From the NCBI RefSeq assembly GCF_030316855.1, contig NZ_JASZYR010000001.1:1116001-1180000 (forward strand): 64,000 bases of DNA, written 5' to 3'. The notes beneath the pieces are model-generated. The model worked only from the letters and a program-made list of their open reading frames with translations, made no database searches and was not told the DNA's origin. This stretch comes from Variovorax sp. J22P240 (GTDB lineage Bacteria; Pseudomonadota; Gammaproteobacteria; Burkholderiales; Burkholderiaceae_C). A program made the position numbers and the translations under genes. This document shows positions 45,187 to 53,364 of the stretch, one piece after another. Within the stretch, counting starts at the first letter, position 1. The number at the start of each line of letters is the position of its first letter.

Positions 45187-46428
45187 TCACTTGCCAAACA
45201 ACTTGGCCACGCGTTGCCACGTGCGCAGCATGAAGCCTGCGCGTTCCACATCGGCCTGCGCGATCAGCGGCGCTTCTCCCACCGGCTTGCCGTTTGAACT
45301 CGCGACCACCTTCCCGATCACCGCACCCTTTGCCACCGGTGCCTCCAGGTCAGGCTTGACCTGCACCGAAGTCTGCACTTGCTGGCCGCGCGGCACGGTC
45401 ACCGTCCATGGCGATCCCAGAGCCGCAGCAACAGTATCAGCCTTGCCAAAGTTGACCTTGGCCGTCGTGACGACCGTGTTCGGCTGAATGGGAGTGGCCT
45501 TCTCGAAGTTGCCGAAGCCCCACCCGAGCAACGTACGCGTCTGGTCGGCACGGGCCTGCGCGCTGTTGGTGTTGAGGATCACCGTGATCAGGCGCATCCC
45601 GTTGCGTTTGGACGAAGTGACGAGACAGTAGCCGGCCTCCTGGGTGTGGCCGGTCTTCAATCCGTCAACCGTTGGATCGGTATAGAGCAGGGCATTGCGA
45701 TTTCCCTGCTTGATGCCGTTGTACTTGAATTCGCGCTCGGCGTAGATCGGGTAGTAGTCGGAACTGTCGCGGATGATCGCACGCGCCAGGATCGCGAGGT
45801 CCCGCGCAGACGCCTTGTGCTCCGGGTCGGGCAGGCCCGTCGCGTTCACAAAATTCGTGTGCGTCATCCCGAGGCGCTTGGCTTCGGCATTCATGAGCTT
45901 GGCGAAGCCCTCTTCGGAGCCGGCCATATGCTCGGCGATTGCCTTGGACGCGTCGTTGCCCGACTGGATGATGATGCCGCGCAGGATGTCGACCACCGTG
46001 GCCTGGCTGTTCAGCGGCAGGTACATGCATGACTCAGTGCTCGAGCCGCGGCACCAGGCAGTCTGACTGACCGAAACAAGGTCGTCCTTCTTGAGCTTGC
46101 CCGAGCGAAGTGCCTGTTCGACCAGGAAACTGGTCATCATCTTGGTCAGTGAGGCCGGCGGCAGCGGTTCGTCGGGGTTGGCCGAGGCGAGCACCTCGCC
46201 AGAGTCGAAGTCCATCAGCAACCATGCCTTGGCGGCGATCGCCGGGGTCCCGCCGGCAACAGCGGTCTGTCCAGCTAACGGCGTGGGGGCAGGCGCGTCG
46301 GGCGTGGGCTTCTTTTGGGTTGCATGCTTGGTGGCGTGGGAGGCCGCAAAGGACACCGAATTGGGAACCAGAGCGCCCGCGGCAATTGCGAAGACGACCG
46401 GAAGGATGGAGAAAGTGTTGAGTTGCAT
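45187..46428 (-). CDS. dacA: D-alanyl-D-alanine carboxypeptidase (PBP5/6 type)
   Basis: A 413-residue S11 peptidase. The start ATG at 46428 gives a signal peptide (NTFSILPVVFAIAAGALV). Active-site motifs are S93-L-T-K96 (PPASLTKMMTS), SGN at 156-158 (IIIQSGNDASKA) and KTG at 258-260 (VDGLKTGHTQEAGY). The C-terminal PBP5 domain (about 310-395) is followed by an amphipathic end (RTWQRVAKLFGK) that would anchor it to the inner membrane. A Pro/Thr/Lys spacer at 33-55 precedes the enzyme. It trims pentapeptide stems in peptidoglycan. Confidence 0.93.
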   Translation of the reverse strand: MQLNTFSILPVVFAIAAGALVPNSVSFAASHATKHATQKKPTPDAPAPTPLAGQTAVAGGTPAIAAKAWLLMDFDSGEVLASANPDEPLPPASLTKMMTSFLVEQALRSGKLKKDDLVSVSQTAWCRGSSTESCMYLPLNSQATVVDILRGIIIQSGNDASKAIAEHMAGSEEGFAKLMNAEAKRLGMTHTNFVNATGLPDPEHKASARDLAILARAIIRDSSDYYPIYAEREFKYNGIKQGNRNALLYTDPTVDGLKTGHTQEAGYCLVTSSKRNGMRLITVILNTNSAQARADQTRTLLGWGFGNFEKATPIQPNTVVTTAKVNFGKADTVAAALGSPWTVTVPRGQQVQTSVQVKPDLEAPVAKGAVIGKVVASSNGKPVGEAPLIAQADVERAGFMLRTWQRVAKLFGK

Positions 46429-46719
46429 GGGCTTCAAGAGGCAGAACGGAAATTGTGGCGGATCAAGCGCCGATCTTGATCGTGCATAGAAGATCGAAAA
46501 TCGCAACGCAAGTTCAGCCAACCAAGTTCCAAAAGTAATGCACAGATAGGATCGGGCCTTTGCCCCGAGGGGCACAGGCCCACGAAATCTGTACCTTCGC
46601 TTGCGCAATCGCGAAGGAGGATGATAGAAAAGACTGGGGCTGCGGCGGGAGGCCGCACACAGGCCACTCGGGTCGCCAACGCCTCGCCCCATTGACCCAT
46701 CGAGCCGATAGCCAGCACC

Positions 46720-47097
46720 ATCGGCGTGGTCGCTCTGGGCGAGAACGCCACGCTTCGCAACTTCGGAACGCTCGCGACGAACGGGTTCAACGCGCTGAGC
46801 TTTGTCGCCGTCGGAGCCAACAACGTCCTGCACAACGAGTTCGGGGGACGATCACCATCTCGGGCGACCTCGCCGCCGGCATGCTGGCCTCTAACAGCAA
46901 AGGCAACAGCCTGATCAATGCAGGGCGCATCACGCTGAACACTCTTCAGGGCGGCGGCCTGTTCGTGCAGGCCAGCAATCGATCGGTCGTGACGAACACC
47001 GCTACCGGCGTGATCGAGTTGAACTTGGACCAGGCCTTCGGGATGTCCGCCACCAACGGCACCGGACACGCGCCCCGCAACGACGGCACCATCGAGG
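46720..47097 (+). pseudogene. Autotransporter/adhesin passenger fragment with a frameshift
   Basis: From 46720 the frame reads IVALGENATLRNFGTLATNG, NALSFVAVGANNVLHNEFGG, then is interrupted in the G5 run at 46843-46847. In the next frame it continues TITISGDLAAGMLASNSKGN, LINAGRITLNTLQGGGLFVQ and NTATGVIELNLDQAFGMSAT. This repeated N-x-G-x-I/L pattern is typical of beta-helical passenger domains of autotransporters. No start, no beta-barrel and no signal peptide remain. Confidence 0.65.
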
Positions 47098-47352
47098 CGG
47101 CTGCCGTCGATGTTCGCATTCCGCGAGGTGCCAGACGCCGGCGGTCTCATGTCGTACGGGCGGAAAATCTCCGGTATGTGGCGTCAATCAGCCAAGCAAA
47201 TTGCGCGCATTCTGCGGGGCGAAAAGGCTGGAGATCTTCCGATAGAGCAGCCGACACTTTTCAAGTTGGTGATCAATCGCAAGTCGGCGAACGATCTCGG
47301 GGTCATCATCCCGCATTCCTTGCTCCGGCGGGCCGACGCTGTGGTGGACTGA
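47098..47352 (+). pseudogene. C-terminal fragment of an ABC-type substrate-binding protein
   Basis: About 80 residues (RLPSMFAFREVPDAGGLMSY, then MWRQSAKQIARILRGEKAGD, LPIEQPTLFKLVINRKSAND, LGVIIPHSLLRRADAVVD) match the C-terminus of the ABC_sub_bind family. It begins directly after the autotransporter fragment, with no start region or signal, so two unrelated gene ends are joined near 47097. Confidence 0.75.
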
Positions 47353-47418
47353 GCGGCCCACGTGGAGCTTGCCGGGAATGTCCTCAATGGCGGGCGAAGA
47401 CGACCGCGAGGGTGCCGA

Positions 47419-47655
47419 TCACGCGGTAAGCGGAGCGAGCCCAGCCTCCTGCCGCTCCTTGCGCGTCGCCCAGAAGAGCTCGTGGAAGTAAAACGCCACG
47501 GTGTTCATGCATGGCTCGATGAGCGCCACCGCACCTGACACGAGCCAGTCACCGATCAACAGATACGTCACTGCGAAGGTAGGCCGCAATGGCGCGAGCC
47601 CGGACTGCAACTTTTCGCCAACTACTGGGCTGGCTGTGCCTCCGGAAACTTCCAT
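47419..47655 (-). CDS. DUF2061-like small membrane protein, N-terminus doubtful
   Basis: The C-terminal 55 residues have TFAVTYLLIGDWLVSGAVAL and IEPCMNTVAFYFHELFWATR, which fits DUF2061 membrane proteins (motif GAVALIEP, NTVA, FHE). The part before that is unlike the family, and ATG 47655 is only one of several possible starts (the frame extends to 47733). It may be a remnant in this decayed region. Confidence 0.45.
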   Translation of the reverse strand: MEVSGGTASPVVGEKLQSGLAPLRPTFAVTYLLIGDWLVSGAVALIEPCMNTVAFYFHELFWATRKERQEAGLAPLTA

Positions 47656-47795
47656 TTCCCGTTGAGAATTTCTGCCCTGGGCCGATACAGTGTGCTTCTC
47701 AAAAAAGCCCTTGGCGTTGTAGGCGCTGCGCAAAGGCGACTACCGGTTCAGACTTCGGGCCATCAGGCGAAAAAGTGGATACGGAGCCGGAAAAT

Positions 47796-47830
47796 AAAAA
47801 GCCCGCTACTGTTTTTGTAGCAGGCTTTCT
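47796..47830 (-). terminator. Intrinsic terminator of tRNA-Lys
   Basis: Read on the minus strand, AAAGCCTGCTAC and GTAGCGGGCTTT form a 12-bp stem with one G-T mismatch pair around AAAAACA, then TTATTTT. It lies 20 bases after the tRNA. Confidence 0.85.
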
Positions 47831-47849
47831 AGTGCTGGCGCGTGGTTTC

Positions 47850-47925
47850 TGGTAGGACGTACTGGATTCGAACCAGTGACCAACGGATTAAAAGTCCGCT
47901 GCTCTACCAACTGAGCTAACGTCCC
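47850..47925 (-). tRNA. tRNA-Lys (anticodon TTT)
   Basis: The minus strand folds as a complete cloverleaf: acceptor GGGACGT with ACGTCCT, D arm AGCTCAGTTGGTAGAGC, anticodon loop CTTTTAA giving TTT, T arm with GGTTCGAATCC, discriminator A and an encoded CCA (47850-47852). A terminator follows. Confidence 0.95.
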
Positions 47926-47981
47926 AATACCAATTTCTTTGACCTGATCTTCACCGGCATTGAATCCGGCAAAGCCTGAGA

Positions 47982-48797
47982 TTATAGCGTGGCTTCTCGG
48001 GCAATCCTGTCGAGAATCCAGCCTGCAGCACATTGTCCGAAGGTGGCGGTCACGCTCACCACGGATCCGTAGCCGTGGCAGTTGAGCGAGCCATCGCCCT
48101 CCACTGCGCATGAAGCGTCGGGTGGCGCGACGCTTTCGCGGCTGAAGACGCAGTTCACGCCGATCTTGCGGCCCTCGCGCGGAGCGCCATGCTCCTTGCG
48201 CAGACGCTGGCGAAGCTGTGCAAGCAAGGGATCGTGGGTGACCAGTGCGAGGTCATCGATGTCGACCTTGTGCGCCAGGCGCTTGCCGCCCGCCGCCCCC
48301 ACCGTGATGAAGCCGGCACCTGCCTCGCGTGCCCATGCAGCCATGGCCACCTTGGCGCGCACCTGGTCGCAAGCATCGATGACCGCAGTAGCCGGGCCGT
48401 TCGCTGCTTGTGCCGTGGCAAGCAGCTGGTGCCAATTGCCCGGCTCCACGAACTCGTCGAGCGCAAGCACCTTGCAGGCGGGATTGATCTGCGCGATCCG
48501 GTCGCGCATCGCCTCGACCTTGGCTTGACCCACGGTGGCATCCAGCGCATGGATCTGCCGGTTGATGTTGGATTCAGCGATGTGATCGAGATCGACCAGT
48601 GTCAGTCGCCCCACTCCGCTTCGCGCCAGCGCTTCGACGGCCCACGAGCCGACGCCGCCGATGCCAGCGACCAGCACGTGCGCATCGCGAATGGCCGCCG
48701 CCCCTGCCACGCCGTAGAGACGCTCAAGCCCGCCGAAGCGGCGGGCCAGATCGGCGTCGTCCGTCTTGGCGACGGGAGAAACAACAGTGCTCGACAA
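47982..48797 (-). CDS. tcdA: tRNA threonylcarbamoyladenosine dehydratase (TcdA/CsdL)
   Basis: A 271-residue E1-like/MoeB-superfamily ATPase that converts t6A to cyclic ct6A in tRNA. The nucleotide-binding loop is VLVAGIGGVGSWAVEALARS, followed by LTLVDLDHIAESNINRQIHA; the segment EFVEPGNWHQLL and the C-terminal GYGSVVSVTATFGQCAAGWI fit TcdA rather than MoeB. The start is TTG 48797, since no ATG or GTG is available near the expected N-terminus (DLARRFGGLERLYG). It follows cpoB closely. Confidence 0.9.
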   Translation of the reverse strand: MSSTVVSPVAKTDDADLARRFGGLERLYGVAGAAAIRDAHVLVAGIGGVGSWAVEALARSGVGRLTLVDLDHIAESNINRQIHALDATVGQAKVEAMRDRIAQINPACKVLALDEFVEPGNWHQLLATAQAANGPATAVIDACDQVRAKVAMAAWAREAGAGFITVGAAGGKRLAHKVDIDDLALVTHDPLLAQLRQRLRKEHGAPREGRKIGVNCVFSRESVAPPDASCAVEGDGSLNCHGYGSVVSVTATFGQCAAGWILDRIAREATL

Positions 48798-48810
48798 GAT
48801 CCAGCCGACG

Positions 48811-49560
48811 TTAGCGAAGGCGCGAGAGGCGCTCGCGCCCTGCCTGTGCAGCTTCCGACTGCGGATAGGCCTTGGTCAGATCTTCCAGCGTGCGGCGCGC
48901 CGCACGCGTGTCCTTCAGTTCGATCTGGCAGTTGGCGATGGACAACACGGCTTCAGGCGCCTTCGCGTGATCAGGTGCCAGCGACAGCATGGACCTGAAG
49001 TTGGCGATAGCCTCGTTGTAGTTGCGTGTCGCGTACTGCGCATTGCCGAGCCAGAACAGCGCGGACGCGTTGTAGCCGCTTTGCGGATAACGTTTGACGA
49101 ACTCGGCAAACGCCGTCTGCGCCTGCGCGAACTGGCCAGCCCTGAAGATGCCCAATGCCGCATCGAAGTCGGCCTTCTCGCGCGGATCGGCCGTGAACTC
49201 GCGACCATCGACGGCCACCTTCGAGGGCTCGTTCTTCTTGAGCTTGTCGTCGACTTCCGTCTGGCGCTGCTGCATTTCAGTCAGCGTTCGCGTGAGTTGT
49301 TCGTTCTGTCCGGTCATGCGCGCCAATTCGCCGCGCATCTGCTCGATCTGGTTTTGTAGATCGAGCAGGCTGCGGCGCAATTGGGCGTTTTCGTCGTTCT
49401 GCCGTTGCTCACTCTGCAAGCGCATGGCTTCGACGCGCTGCCGCAGGTCGAGGATGGCGCGACGCGCCTCATCGTCCTCGAACAGCGCAGCCTGCGCACC
49501 GAGAGAGGCGCACATCAAAGCGGCTGCGAGGGCAGCCCCTCGCAATGAAACACCGCGCAT
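48811..49560 (-). CDS. cpoB: Cell division coordinator CpoB (YbgF)
   Basis: A 249-residue periplasmic protein. ATG 49560 lies 2 bases after the pal stop and starts a signal peptide ending in AQA. A trimerising coiled coil covers about 30-105 (LRQRVEAMRLQSEQRQNDEN, QIEQMRGELARMTGQNEQL). TPR repeats follow from about 125 (FDAALGIFRAGQFAQAQTAF, SALFWLGNAQYATRNYNEAI). CpoB links PBP1B and the Tol machine at division. The Tol-Pal order tolB-pal-cpoB is kept. Confidence 0.94.
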   Translation of the reverse strand: MRGVSLRGAALAAALMCASLGAQAALFEDDEARRAILDLRQRVEAMRLQSEQRQNDENAQLRRSLLDLQNQIEQMRGELARMTGQNEQLTRTLTEMQQRQTEVDDKLKKNEPSKVAVDGREFTADPREKADFDAALGIFRAGQFAQAQTAFAEFVKRYPQSGYNASALFWLGNAQYATRNYNEAIANFRSMLSLAPDHAKAPEAVLSIANCQIELKDTRAARRTLEDLTKAYPQSEAAQAGRERLSRLR

Positions 49561-49562
49561 GA

Positions 49563-50075
49563 TCAACGGTAGGTGATTTCAGCGCGACGGTTTTGCGCCC
49601 AGGCATCCTCACCCGAGCCTTGGGCCGCCGGCTTTTCCTTGCCGAAGCTCACAGCTTCGATCTGGCTGTCGGAAACACCCAGGAGCACCAGCGAGCGACG
49701 CACGGCTTCGGAACGTTTCTGGCCCAGCGCCAGGTTGTATTCGCGACCACCGCGTTCGTCGGTGTGCCCTTCGATGGAGATGCGACGATTCGGGTTCGCC
49801 TTGAGGAAGCGCGCATGGCCGTCAATGAGTTGCTGGAACTCAGGCTTGACGGTGTAGCTGTCGAAGTCGAAGTAGATGATTCGTGCAACGCCGACCGGGC
49901 CCTGCGCGGTCTGCGCATTCGGGTCGATGCTGACCGGTGCGACGCCACTGGCCGCCCCACCCGAGCCCTGCCCTGCATTGCGGTCGACCACCGGCGTGTC
50001 GTTGAGCTTCGTGCCCGACGAGCAACCCGCAATCAGCGCCACGATGGCCAACGAATAAATCGTACGTTTCAACAT
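49563..50075 (-). CDS. pal: Peptidoglycan-associated lipoprotein Pal
   Basis: A 170-residue outer-membrane lipoprotein. The start ATG 50075 has GAGGAG 7 bases upstream; an earlier in-frame start is rejected. The lipobox is VALIAGCSSG. The C-terminal OmpA-like domain has IIYFDFDSYTVKPEFQQLID and SIEGHTDERGGREYNLALGQ, with the peptidoglycan-binding Asp/Arg. Pal anchors the outer membrane to peptidoglycan and binds TolB. Confidence 0.97.
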   Translation of the reverse strand: MLKRTIYSLAIVALIAGCSSGTKLNDTPVVDRNAGQGSGGAASGVAPVSIDPNAQTAQGPVGVARIIYFDFDSYTVKPEFQQLIDGHARFLKANPNRRISIEGHTDERGGREYNLALGQKRSEAVRRSLVLLGVSDSQIEAVSFGKEKPAAQGSGEDAWAQNRRAEITYR

Positions 50076-50095
50076 TTTCGAACTCCTCAAGTTAA

Positions 50096-51412
50096 TCATT
50101 GCTTTTGAAACGGACCCCAGTCCGGTTCGCGGATGTCTCCGGCCTGTCCCGCCAGGCGAGCTTTTATTTTTCCGTCCAGCGTCGTGGTCATCAGCGCTTC
50201 GCGGCCTTGCAGCCGTGTGGCGTAGACGACGAGCTTGCTGTTCGGCGCGAAACTGGGACGCTCATCGGCGGTCGTGTCGGTGATTGCCTGCACGTTGCCC
50301 GTCGCCAATTCCATCACGTGGAGTTTGAACCCGCCCCCCACGCGCGAGATGTAGGCCAACCACCGGCCATCGCCGCTGATTGCCGGAGAAATGTTGTAGG
50401 TGCCGCTGAAAGTCACCCGAGTCGGGTTGCCGCCGCTGGCGCCCATCTTGTAGATCTGCGGAGCACCGCCGCGATCACTCACAAAGTAGATCGAGCTGCC
50501 GTCCGCCGAATACACCTGATCGGTGTCGATGCTGGGGCTTTGCGTGAGGCGTCTCGGTTCGCCGCCGCTCGACGGGATGGTGTAGATCTGCGAGACGCCG
50601 TCGCGGCTCAAGGTGACGGCGAGCGTGCTGCCATCGGGCGACCACGCCGGCGCGCTATTGTTGCCCTTGAAGTTGGCGACGAGGCGCCGCTGACCGCTGG
50701 CCACGTTGTGCACGTACACCACCGGCTTGCGAGATTCGAAGGATACGTAAGCGAGTTGAGTACCGTTGGGCGACCAGCGCGGGGAAATGATCGGCTCCGG
50801 GCTGGCCAGCGCGGCTTGGGCGTTCTCGCCGTCTGCGTCGGCCACCCACAGCGTGTGGCGGCTACCGCCCTTGGTGATATAGGCGATGCGTGTCGAGAAG
50901 ATGCCCTTCTCGCCGGTCAGCTTTTCATAGACATAGTCCGCGATCCGGTGCGACGCAAGGCGTAGGTCTCCCTGCGGCACGGTATAGCTCTGGCCACCGA
51001 GGTCCTGACCGCGCACCACATCCCAGAGACGGAAGCGCACGTCGTAGCGGCCATCGGCGAGTTTGTTGACGCTGCCCACGACCAACGAGTCAGCCGTGCG
51101 CTGACGCCACAGGCTCAGGTCGGGACGGGAACTTTCATCCAGGGACTGCCCGGAGGCATCGACGCCGCGGAACTGCCCGCTGCGCTCGAGGTCGGCCTGG
51201 ACGATCGCGGAAATCTTCTGCGGCGAACCGTCCTCCCCCTTGAACGGGGCGAGCGCGATCGGCAACTGCGTCACGCCAACACCCGACACCTCGACCCGAA
51301 ACTGGGCGAATGAAGGCAGTACTGGGGAGGCGGCAAGGGCCGCAATCAAGGCGCGGCGAGCGAAGAACGATGAAGAAGGGGCTGGGGGAAAGTCTTGCAA
51401 CGGCTTTTTCAT
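50096..51412 (-). CDS. tolB: Tol-Pal system beta-propeller protein TolB
   Basis: A 438-residue periplasmic protein. ATG 51412 begins MKKPLQDFPPAPSSSFFARR and a signal peptide cut after SFAQ. The TolB N-terminal domain spans about 33-165, and the six-bladed propeller shows repeated (S/A)PxxSPDG-type strands (ISPRWSPNGTQLAYVSFESR, APAWSPDGSTLAVTLSRDG, VYSADGSSIYFVSDRGG). It overlaps nothing downstream; pal starts 20 bases later. tolQ, tolR and tolA are not in the window. Confidence 0.97.
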   Translation of the reverse strand: MKKPLQDFPPAPSSSFFARRALIAALAASPVLPSFAQFRVEVSGVGVTQLPIALAPFKGEDGSPQKISAIVQADLERSGQFRGVDASGQSLDESSRPDLSLWRQRTADSLVVGSVNKLADGRYDVRFRLWDVVRGQDLGGQSYTVPQGDLRLASHRIADYVYEKLTGEKGIFSTRIAYITKGGSRHTLWVADADGENAQAALASPEPIISPRWSPNGTQLAYVSFESRKPVVYVHNVASGQRRLVANFKGNNSAPAWSPDGSTLAVTLSRDGVSQIYTIPSSGGEPRRLTQSPSIDTDQVYSADGSSIYFVSDRGGAPQIYKMGASGGNPTRVTFSGTYNISPAISGDGRWLAYISRVGGGFKLHVMELATGNVQAITDTTADERPSFAPNSKLVVYATRLQGREALMTTTLDGKIKARLAGQAGDIREPDWGPFQKQ

Positions 51413-51558
51413 GCAGTTCGGAGAGGGTTCCGAGGATTTAGTTTCTTGTCTCGGACGGAAAGGTCTCACATGGTACACATTGCAATGGTCACGGCGTCAC
51501 AAAACGTGTATGAATTCGCCCCGGTCCTACACAAGACGCGCCCGTAGAATGCGCCGCC

Positions 51559-53343
51559 ATGCAGCCCTCCCCCGTCGCCGAAGTAGCGCGCCCCCCGTTG
51601 ACGCGACGACTCGCGCGCCTGATGACCTGGTTTGGTGGCTCGCGCCGCTGGTGGGGTCTCGGATTCTTTACCGCTCTCATTGCCGCCCTGACCGAGCCGT
51701 TGATGCCTGCGCTCGTGAAACCGCTGCTGGATCGCGGGTTCACGCGCGGGCAACTCGCGCTGTGGATCGTGCCCGTGGCGATGATCCTGCTCTTCGCAGT
51801 GCGCGGGCTCGCACAGTTCATTTCGCAATATGCACTCGCGCGAATAGCCAACGAGGGCATGCAGCGGCTTCGGCGCATGCTGTTCCAGAAGCTCCTTGCA
51901 GCCGAACTTGCCCTGTTCTCGCGGCAGTCGGCCAGCACGCTGTCGAACACGGTTGTGTATGAAGTACAGACCGGCGGCATGCTGCTGGTTCAAGCTCTGC
52001 TGGGCCTTTCGCGCGACGGCTTGACGCTGATTGCGCTGCTGTTCTATCTGCTCTATCTGAACTGGAAGCTCACGCTGATCGTCGGCGTGCTTGTGCCCGG
52101 CGTCGGCTGGATCATGAAGGTGCTGTCCAAGCGGCTCTATCACTTGACCCGGCTCGGCCAGATCGCCACAGACGAACTCGCTTACGTCGTCGAGGAGAAC
52201 GTCCTGGCGCACCGGGTGGTCAGGCTGCACAACGCCGAGGCAAGCCAGACCGACCGCTTCGAGCGCCTGAGCCACAGTCTCAACCGATTGGCGGTCAAGT
52301 CGACCATCGCGTCGGCTGCAATGACACCGCTCACGCAGCTGCTTGCCGCCGTCGCGCTGTCGGTGGTGGTCGTGATTGCGCTCTGGCAGAGCAACGAGCA
52401 GGGGCTGACTGTCGGTGGCTTCGTCGCCTACATCGCGGCGATGCTGATGTTGATCGCGCCGATCCGCAGGCTCGCCGACATGGCGAACCCGATCACGCGC
52501 GGACTTGCGGCACTCGAGCGCGGGCTCGAACTGGTCGACAGCGTCGGCGCCGAACCCCAGGGCCGCTACGAGGCGCAACGCGCCGAGGGTCGCATCGAGT
52601 TGCGCAAGGTGCGCGTCAACTACCGCGGCGAGGACGAGGCGCGCGCGCTCGACGACGTCGATCTGACGATCGATCCCGGCGAGACCGTCGCCTTCGTCGG
52701 CCCGTCCGGATCGGGCAAGACCACGCTGGTCAACCTGCTGCCGCGTTTCGTGCTGCCGAGTGCAGGCCAGGTGCTGCTCGATGGCCACGACATCGGCCAA
52801 TGGCAACTCAAGAGCCTGCGTGCGCAGTTCGCGATGGTGAGCCAGGACGTCGTGATGCTCAACGACACCCTGGCGGCCAACGTTGCGCTCGGCGCAGAGA
52901 TCGATCGAGACCGCGTCGACGAATGCGTCGCGGCCGCCAACCTGACGGTGCATGTCGACAGCCTGCCGAACGGCATCGATACAGTGCTCGGCCACAACGC
53001 GACCCAGCTCTCGGGCGGCCAGCGCCAGCGCCTCGCGATCGCGCGGGCCCTTTACAAGAACGCGCCGATCCTGCTGCTGGATGAGGCGACTTCGGCGCTC
53101 GATACCGAATCCGAACGACTCGTGCAGGAGGCCCTGCAGCGCCTGATGCAAGGCCGCACGACCTTGATCGTCGCCCATCGCCTGTCGACGATTCAGCACG
53201 CGGATCGCATCGTCGTCATGGACCACGGCCGCATTGCCGAGCAAGGCAGCCATGCCCAGTTGATGGCGTTGGACGGCCTCTATGCCCGACTTCAAAACCT
53301 CGCAGTACGAGGCGCACAACCCGGTCAGGACCCAACGCTGTAG
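51559..53343 (+). CDS. msbA: Lipid A export ABC transporter MsbA
   Basis: A 594-residue half-transporter that flips lipid A-core across the inner membrane. Six membrane helices lie within residues about 25-330. The ABC domain has Walker A FVGPSGSGKTTLVNL, the Q loop, signature LSGGQRQRLAIARAL, Walker B ILLLDEATSALD and the H loop LIVAHRLSTI. It is divergent from tolB, with 146 bases between starts where I see no clear motif. Confidence 0.94.
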   Translation: MQPSPVAEVARPPLTRRLARLMTWFGGSRRWWGLGFFTALIAALTEPLMPALVKPLLDRGFTRGQLALWIVPVAMILLFAVRGLAQFISQYALARIANEGMQRLRRMLFQKLLAAELALFSRQSASTLSNTVVYEVQTGGMLLVQALLGLSRDGLTLIALLFYLLYLNWKLTLIVGVLVPGVGWIMKVLSKRLYHLTRLGQIATDELAYVVEENVLAHRVVRLHNAEASQTDRFERLSHSLNRLAVKSTIASAAMTPLTQLLAAVALSVVVVIALWQSNEQGLTVGGFVAYIAAMLMLIAPIRRLADMANPITRGLAALERGLELVDSVGAEPQGRYEAQRAEGRIELRKVRVNYRGEDEARALDDVDLTIDPGETVAFVGPSGSGKTTLVNLLPRFVLPSAGQVLLDGHDIGQWQLKSLRAQFAMVSQDVVMLNDTLAANVALGAEIDRDRVDECVAAANLTVHVDSLPNGIDTVLGHNATQLSGGQRQRLAIARALYKNAPILLLDEATSALDTESERLVQEALQRLMQGRTTLIVAHRLSTIQHADRIVVMDHGRIAEQGSHAQLMALDGLYARLQNLAVRGAQPGQDPTL

Positions 53344-53364
53344 GCAGAGCGCCGGCTGGTGGCG

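Noticed and set aside
47110..47352. Treating the ABC binding-protein tail as an intact small gene
   Set aside because: It matches only the C-terminus of the family and lacks a signal peptide and ribosome binding site, so it is called a remnant.
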